From: Ruminococcaceae bacterium UBA5397
GTDB lineage: Bacteria; Bacillota; Clostridia; Oscillospirales; Acutalibacteraceae
DNA length: 7,114 bases
Reading direction: 5' to 3'
Assembly: GCA_002411615.1 (NCBI GenBank)
Contig: DHOF01000031.1
Span: 9,488-16,601, forward strand
Position 1 is the first letter of the stretch, and the number at the start of each line of letters is the position of its first letter. A model generated the notes under the pieces. The model was not told the origin of the DNA, made no database searches, and saw nothing but the letters and a program-made list of their open reading frames with translations. Of this stretch, positions 4,601-7,114 are shown piece after piece. The position numbers were made by a program, and so were the translations under genes.

Positions 4601-7114
4601 TCCCAAGTGACTTCCGCCTGATCATTGTGAATTAAACCATCGCAGGAAGCTCCGGTAAGAGTCGCCGTTTGATTTCCATCATATGGCTTATCAGCAGCTG
4701 TAATTGCAATGGTTACCGGTTTTGCAGTGATATTTGCGGTTGTGGTATCCTCTGCAGAAAGCAGTGCAAAATCCCCTTTTGCATTATTGGCAAGAGCGAT
4801 TCCTGTTACCGCAACCGTCTTTCCTTGCCCAACATTTTTATCCGAGAAATTTGCTTCTGCATTCTCAGTATCAATAGTAACTCCCGCTTCGTTAAGCAGC
4901 TGCTTTACTTCATCAGAAGCACTAAATTCACTGGACTCAATAGCCGCAGTCGTATTTCCGTCATATTCCTTATCACTTACTTTGATATTGGCTGTTACCA
5001 AGAGAGGCGTAATACTTGCTTTTGCTAAAAGCACTTCAGGGATTACATAATTTCCAGCATCTTTTCCATCAAGAGTAATTCCTGAAATTGTAACTTCTTT
5101 ATCGGTTCCAACATCAGCCGTATCAAACTGGAACCTGAGTTTTGAAAAATTAAATGCAACATCGTCTTCTCCTATAATTCTATCCAAAACTGTGACAGCC
5201 CCACCTGCATGCGTTGTACCATCATAAGATTTATTGTCGGCAGAAGCTATTAAAGCCAGTTCTCTCGCAGTAATATTTGCAGCAGCAGACGCTGTATCTT
5301 TAATAAAATAATTGCCGCAATCATTTCCGGAAAGCGTAATCCCGTTTACGGTAACATTTTTATCGGTTCCAACATTCTTATCCTCAAATTGGAAATTTCC
5401 ACTGCTTACCGTAACTTGATCATTTCCAATAATCCCTTGAAGGTCGCTAAAAGCTCCTTTTGCATTGGTAGTTCCGTCATAAACTTTATCTTCTGCATAG
5501 GCGCTGATCGAAAGCTCCTTTGAATCAATCACACCAGTTCCGCTTATGGAAAGTGTATAATTTTTGGCACTATCTCCGCTCAGTTCCACTCCCTCAATGG
5601 TCAAAGCTTTATTGGAACCAGCATTCTGATTATCAAATACCGCCGTAACATGGTCGGTGTTATACTGAATTTCATCTCCATCAACCGCTCCGGTCACGAT
5701 CATCTTGCTCAAAACATCTTTTGCTTCTGCGGTCCCGTCATAAGTCTTTCTTGCCGTAAAGGTTCCTGTCAAAGGCTTTGGATTCACCGTCACAGCCGCA
5801 CTGCCAATTACAGGTGTATAATTTGGATCACTGCTCTTAACTTTCACATAAACAGTTACAGAGCCAGCATCTTTCTGCACAATTGGATCAGACTGCCATG
5901 TTGTTCCGTCCGTACTATAGAAAATCTCATCAGCGGCTCCAGAAATTGGCGCAATTTCATAAGTGACACCATGCTCATTTCCGTCATACGTGAAGGTTCC
6001 TCCGGTAACTGTGAGGCTGCGCTGTGCCTGATCGACCGTAAGGGTTCCGCTTTCATACTGGAAATTATAATCATTTGCTTTTCCACCCGACGGGGTTAGT
6101 GTATGTGAGCCGGACACTGTTGGTTTCACAACGGCAGGTGCAGTGTATTGTAATGCAGTAGAAGCCGTTTCCTGATTCACAAACCCAGAAACTACAATAT
6201 CAGTCTGCGGATCATAACTTTCGAGATCAGCATAATTGATGGTTTTCCCATGGTAAGCTGCAGTCAAAGCAGCCGGGTTGATGGTTACGGTTGCAGAGCC
6301 ATAATAAGCTGTGTAATGGTCTTTTGTCACCTGATAGCTGACTGCATAAGATTCCACACCCTCTGCAGAATTTCTTTTTACGTGAGTAAAAGAGGGGCTC
6401 TGCGTGAGTGTGTAGTTCCCATTTTCATCCATATACCGGACATCGGCGCCCTCGGCATCTCCGGAAAGCGCCACTGTAATTCCATAAGCATGACCGTCAT
6501 AAGTTTTTACTACATTAGGAGCACTGACTCCGGCATTCATATTTCCATTATGGGAAAACACCGCATAATAAGTAGTATTGTCGGTTACTTTTGCGCTCAT
6601 CATCTGGTCAGCAGTCACTTTTTGACCGCTTTGATTCTGCCATTCTACAAAATAGCATTCATTATTGGGCAGTGTAGCCGGAATATCATCAGATTGAAGT
6701 GAATTTTGATAATCAACGGTTGCACTCGATTTGTCAAGGCTCCCATAAGTTTCACTTCCTGATTTCACTGCAAAATTCACGGTATACTGATTGATCTTCT
6801 TTGTGCAATAGACATCGACATTATTAGAAGGCATCGTAACAACCATTCCAACCCAACCGCTGAAATGATATCCTTCTTCTGCCGGCAATGGCTCTGCTGT
6901 AACAGACTGCCCAACCTTATAACTGTCGGTCTTATAAGTTTTGCCGTCAACGCTATCATAGTGATAAGTGATGGTATAACTTCTAAGATCGAACTTTACA
7001 TACTGTGTTCCTTCTGAAATAGTCTGCTGATTATTGGCATTTGGGGTATATTCTTTTTCGTCATATCCAACTGCCGGAACCTTTTCCGGTGCCGACTCAA
7101 GCTGATTTCCAGTC
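1648..7114 (-). CDS. Large multi-module MBG/YDG-repeat cell-surface protein, membrane anchored (5' end missing)
   Basis: The frame is open from the right window edge to a TAA at 1648-1650, giving 1821 visible residues; the true start and any signal peptide lie outside. Numbering is from the first whole codon (7111-7113). Residues about 36-187 are two InlB/Flg_new-like modules. Residues about 195-1616 are sixteen MBG/YDG-type beta modules, several carrying the hallmarks K-x-YDG-T-T, DKNVGTDK-x-V and GNY. Residues about 1618-1687 are a Pro/Thr-rich stalk. Helices follow at about 1690-1714, 1753-1771 and 1784-1802. Proteins of this kind are exported, and the repeats usually form an extended surface rod used in adhesion or cell contact; the binding partner cannot be read from the sequence. 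There is no LPXTG. Cysteines are rare and no catalytic domain is visible. Codon use and reading frame look intact throughout, so this is a live gene rather than a relic. Its promoter is outside the window; its terminator is at 1581-1615. Confidence is high for the family and low for the exact role. Confidence 0.93.
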   Translation of the reverse strand, partial: TGNQLESAPEKVPAVGYDEKEYTPNANNQQTISEGTQYVKFDLRSYTITYHYDSVDGKTYKTDSYKVGQSVTAEPLPAEEGYHFSGWVGMVVTMPSNNVDVYCTKKINQYTVNFAVKSGSETYGSLDKSSATVDYQNSLQSDDIPATLPNNECYFVEWQNQSGQKVTADQMMSAKVTDNTTYYAVFSHNGNMNAGVSAPNVVKTYDGHAYGITVALSGDAEGADVRYMDENGNYTLTQSPSFTHVKRNSAEGVESYAVSYQVTKDHYTAYYGSATVTINPAALTAAYHGKTINYADLESYDPQTDIVVSGFVNQETASTALQYTAPAVVKPTVSGSHTLTPSGGKANDYNFQYESGTLTVDQAQRSLTVTGGTFTYDGNEHGVTYEIAPISGAADEIFYSTDGTTWQSDPIVQKDAGSVTVYVKVKSSDPNYTPVIGSAAVTVNPKPLTGTFTARKTYDGTAEAKDVLSKMIVTGAVDGDEIQYNTDHVTAVFDNQNAGSNKALTIEGVELSGDSAKNYTLSISGTGVIDSKELSISAYAEDKVYDGTTNAKGAFSDLQGIIGNDQVTVSSGNFQFEDKNVGTDKNVTVNGITLSGNDCGNYFIKDTASAAANITARELALIASADNKSYDGTTHAGGAVTVLDRIIGEDDVAFNFSKLRFQFDTADVGTDKEVTISGITLDGKDAGNYVIPEVLLAKASITPLLVTANIKVSDKEYDGNTTAAIESSEFSASDEVKQLLNEAGVTIDTENAEANFSDKNVGQGKTVAVTGIALANNAKGDFALLSAEDTTTANITAKPVTIAITAADKPYDGNQTATLTGASCDGLIHNDQAEVTWEKATATFDDEQVGTNKTVTAEGVGLVGSDAKNYQPTVETTEASITKRALKFGTDVVFSAKDKIYDSTVNADGAITFNTMNLLDSDKTDGMADSSKISVTADFAFADKNQGTDKTVNVTNIELGGSSAGNYELLDENGNSLDQASTTATIRPRPITVTVSVDSKPYDGTTDADGKIISIDGILNDEVTASLDSLTFMDPNAGADQDVNAVVSLNKNELGNYTLNPIAAKGTITKLEVTLTLTPIDRSYDGTNVVEITSAHNLDEIKIGNDDVALNNVPITGTVAAADASETAEEVLFASEPALTGAQSENYTLTVTKNPVVISKRSVAIVGETESKAYSGSEQSLTTAKISDETPLVSGQTLSGYSYSAKGTDKGVYNGTFQKENTKITENGTDVTGNYSIEYVPGTLSIEVKSITAADVNLQAENKIYDGSDEEPKYTLTVKTADGEKVQIEAQSVKFSDKDVSYDGGNVADKEVTATGLKLIGDASSNYQLSVDHITAKAKINPAKAAVSADSKTKTYGDSDPELTAAVTGTIAGETLEYSLSRDPGEDAQTYGIHVALTGNSAGPGNYQISTQDSTLTIRPYQITEENFEFKASDKVYDGNRTVPQYTITVKGLPNQDQLTAAAGDVLFNSANVDSAKEVEATHLSLSEAAAKNYQLPETFVLKAPAKITPATITMIGHSNSFVYNGAEQKVSGADVTGILEGYRFTVNPDAVSVKRTDVGKTQMGLTDSMKYDIYNVASNSTHEEENDPTTGAVITSYYRNNYQLLVTDGAITITAAPVVPTVTPPTTPPINNHIPTGTTPNGTTPLAPAPKIVAEETTVPDQNPPAAQETEKVQLQDSPVPKAAPTENWALLNLILCILTVLGSAALLLTFFLRKKKEEENGAEEQNPYITSKTQNDKENKDQDQVNRHGVWRLISLIPSVGSIIAFILTENMSNPMAIFDQWTAMMAVIAVIQVIIMIFSKKRYDREDHDDDHQKNANA
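1708..2046 (-). other. Three-helix C-terminal membrane anchor of the surface protein
   Basis: Helix 1 (plus strand 1972-2046) begins WALLNLILCILTVL and ends in FFLRKKKEEE. A charged, mostly polar stretch of about 38 residues follows. Helix 2 (1801-1857) is WRLISLIPSVGSIIAFILT. A short loop (ENMSNPMAIFDQ) leads to helix 3 (1708-1764), WTAMMAVIAVIQVIIMIFS, which is followed by KKR. Basic clusters after helices 1 and 3 fit the positive-inside rule: repeats outside, charged linker inside, short loop outside, tail inside. From memory, a similar WALLNLIL-containing tail recurs in large clostridial surface proteins, but I cannot verify this here. It replaces the usual sortase signal as the likely means of retention. 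Confidence 0.8.
2053..2262 (-). other. Pro/Thr-rich stalk of the surface protein
   Basis: Visible residues about 1618-1687 are rich in Pro, Thr, Ala, Glu and Gln (for example PTVTPPTTPP, TTPNGTTPLAPAPK) with no predicted fold. Such segments act as cell-wall-spanning spacers between a membrane anchor and the folded repeats. The stretch ends in DSPVPKAAPTEN directly before the first membrane helix. No LPXTG or close variant is present. Confidence 0.8.
2266..6531 (-). repeat. Array of sixteen diverged MBG/YDG-type protein modules (about 88 residues period)
   Basis: The anchor tyrosine of each module (YDG or variant) falls at visible residues 205, 287, 376, 458, 545, 630, 717, 811, 901, 1002, 1084, 1174, 1265, 1356, 1437 and 1524, spaced 81-101 residues apart. 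Ten modules (4-11, 13, 15) are YDG-type: K-x-YDGTT, a D-x-V strand, DKNVGTDK-x-V, a GI-x-L-x-G turn, GNY, and a closing INITA-like strand that runs straight into the next module. Module 9 has YDS instead of YDG. Modules 1-3, 12, 14 and 16 are MBG-like: module 2 has YHG, 12 YSG, 14 YGDSDPEL and 16 YNG. Nucleotide identity between modules is low, so the duplications are old, and the array is not a product of recent slippage. Approximate module limits on the plus strand: 6271-6531, 6025-6270, 5776-6024, 5515-5775, 5260-5514, 5002-5259, 4720-5001, 4462-4719, 4147-4461, 3901-4146, 3631-3900, 3370-3630, 3085-3369, 2854-3084, 2584-2853, 2266-2583. Confidence 0.85.
6553..7008 (-). other. Two InlB B-repeat / Flg_new-like modules at the visible N-terminal side
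   Basis: The first module (about 6796-7008) has the layout ITYHYD, then VDGKTYKTDSYKVGQSV, then EGYHFSGW, then MPSNNVDVY. This matches the Listeria-Bacteroides repeat (InlB B-repeat, Flg_new) pattern: strand, Y-x-x-G-x-x-V, EGY-x-F-x-GW, and a closing MP-x-x-x-V strand. The second (about 6553-6795) is more divergent, with QYTVNF, a GSL turn, VDYQNSL, CYFVEW and TTYYAVF as the equivalent landmarks. Such modules are small beta folds common in Gram-positive surface proteins and here lead into the MBG/YDG rod. More copies may lie upstream of the window. Module boundaries are approximate. Confidence 0.75.

Noticed and set aside
2266..6531. Recurring DNA words such as CCGTCATAA as a CRISPR-like or DNA repeat array
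   Set aside because: They encode the YDG hallmark of each protein module, vary at synonymous positions and are about 260 bases apart; protein modularity explains them fully.
5650..6702. Plus-strand ORFs of about 150 codons opposite the surface-protein gene (5650-6099, 6250-6702), and similar shorter ones along its length
   Set aside because: They lie entirely opposite a continuous, well-patterned minus-strand coding frame, encode Cys/Ile/Ser/Arg-rich sequence with no recognisable domain, and have no matching context. They are complementary-strand shadows.
6886..6888. TTG as the start of the surface-protein gene
   Set aside because: The frame continues upstream to the window edge for 75 more codons, and this codon sits in the middle of an InlB-like module (EPLPAEEGYHFSGW). 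It is an internal leucine.

Overview
This looks like chromosomal sequence from a low-to-moderate GC Gram-positive bacterium, most likely a gut-type Clostridia member (Bacillota). The reasons are a perfect AGGAGG Shine-Dalgarno, TATAAT -10 boxes, very AT-rich gaps between more balanced coding regions, a SARP/BTAD regulator, and a large modular MBG/YDG surface protein with a three-helix membrane tail. Genus-level placement is not possible from this window.

Layout, all on the minus strand and read right to left. From 7114 down to 1648 lies the 3' part (1821 visible codons, 5' end outside the window) of a very large extracellular protein. In order it has two InlB/Flg_new-like modules, sixteen MBG/YDG-type beta modules of about 88 residues each, a Pro/Thr-rich stalk, one membrane helix, a charged cytoplasmic stretch, and two more membrane helices. 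There is no LPXTG sorting signal. A strong intrinsic terminator (1581-1615) closes this unit.

After its own promoter-like site (1514-1542) comes a 415-residue transcription regulator (204-1451): SARP-type winged helix, BTAD helical domain, and a C-terminal domain that I read as a degenerate GGDEF domain. The catalytic signature is replaced by SRNQF, but an RxxD motif sits exactly five residues upstream, where the c-di-GMP inhibitory (I) site lies in diguanylate cyclases.

The last 203 bases are AT-rich and hold a second promoter-like site (51-79) and a perfect ribosome binding site (8-13). These imply a third minus-strand gene starting just beyond the left edge.

How they may work together (inference): the regulator may control the surface protein and/or the gene beyond the left edge, possibly in response to a nucleotide second messenger. 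The most interesting point is the SARP-BTAD-pseudoGGDEF architecture next to a giant surface protein.
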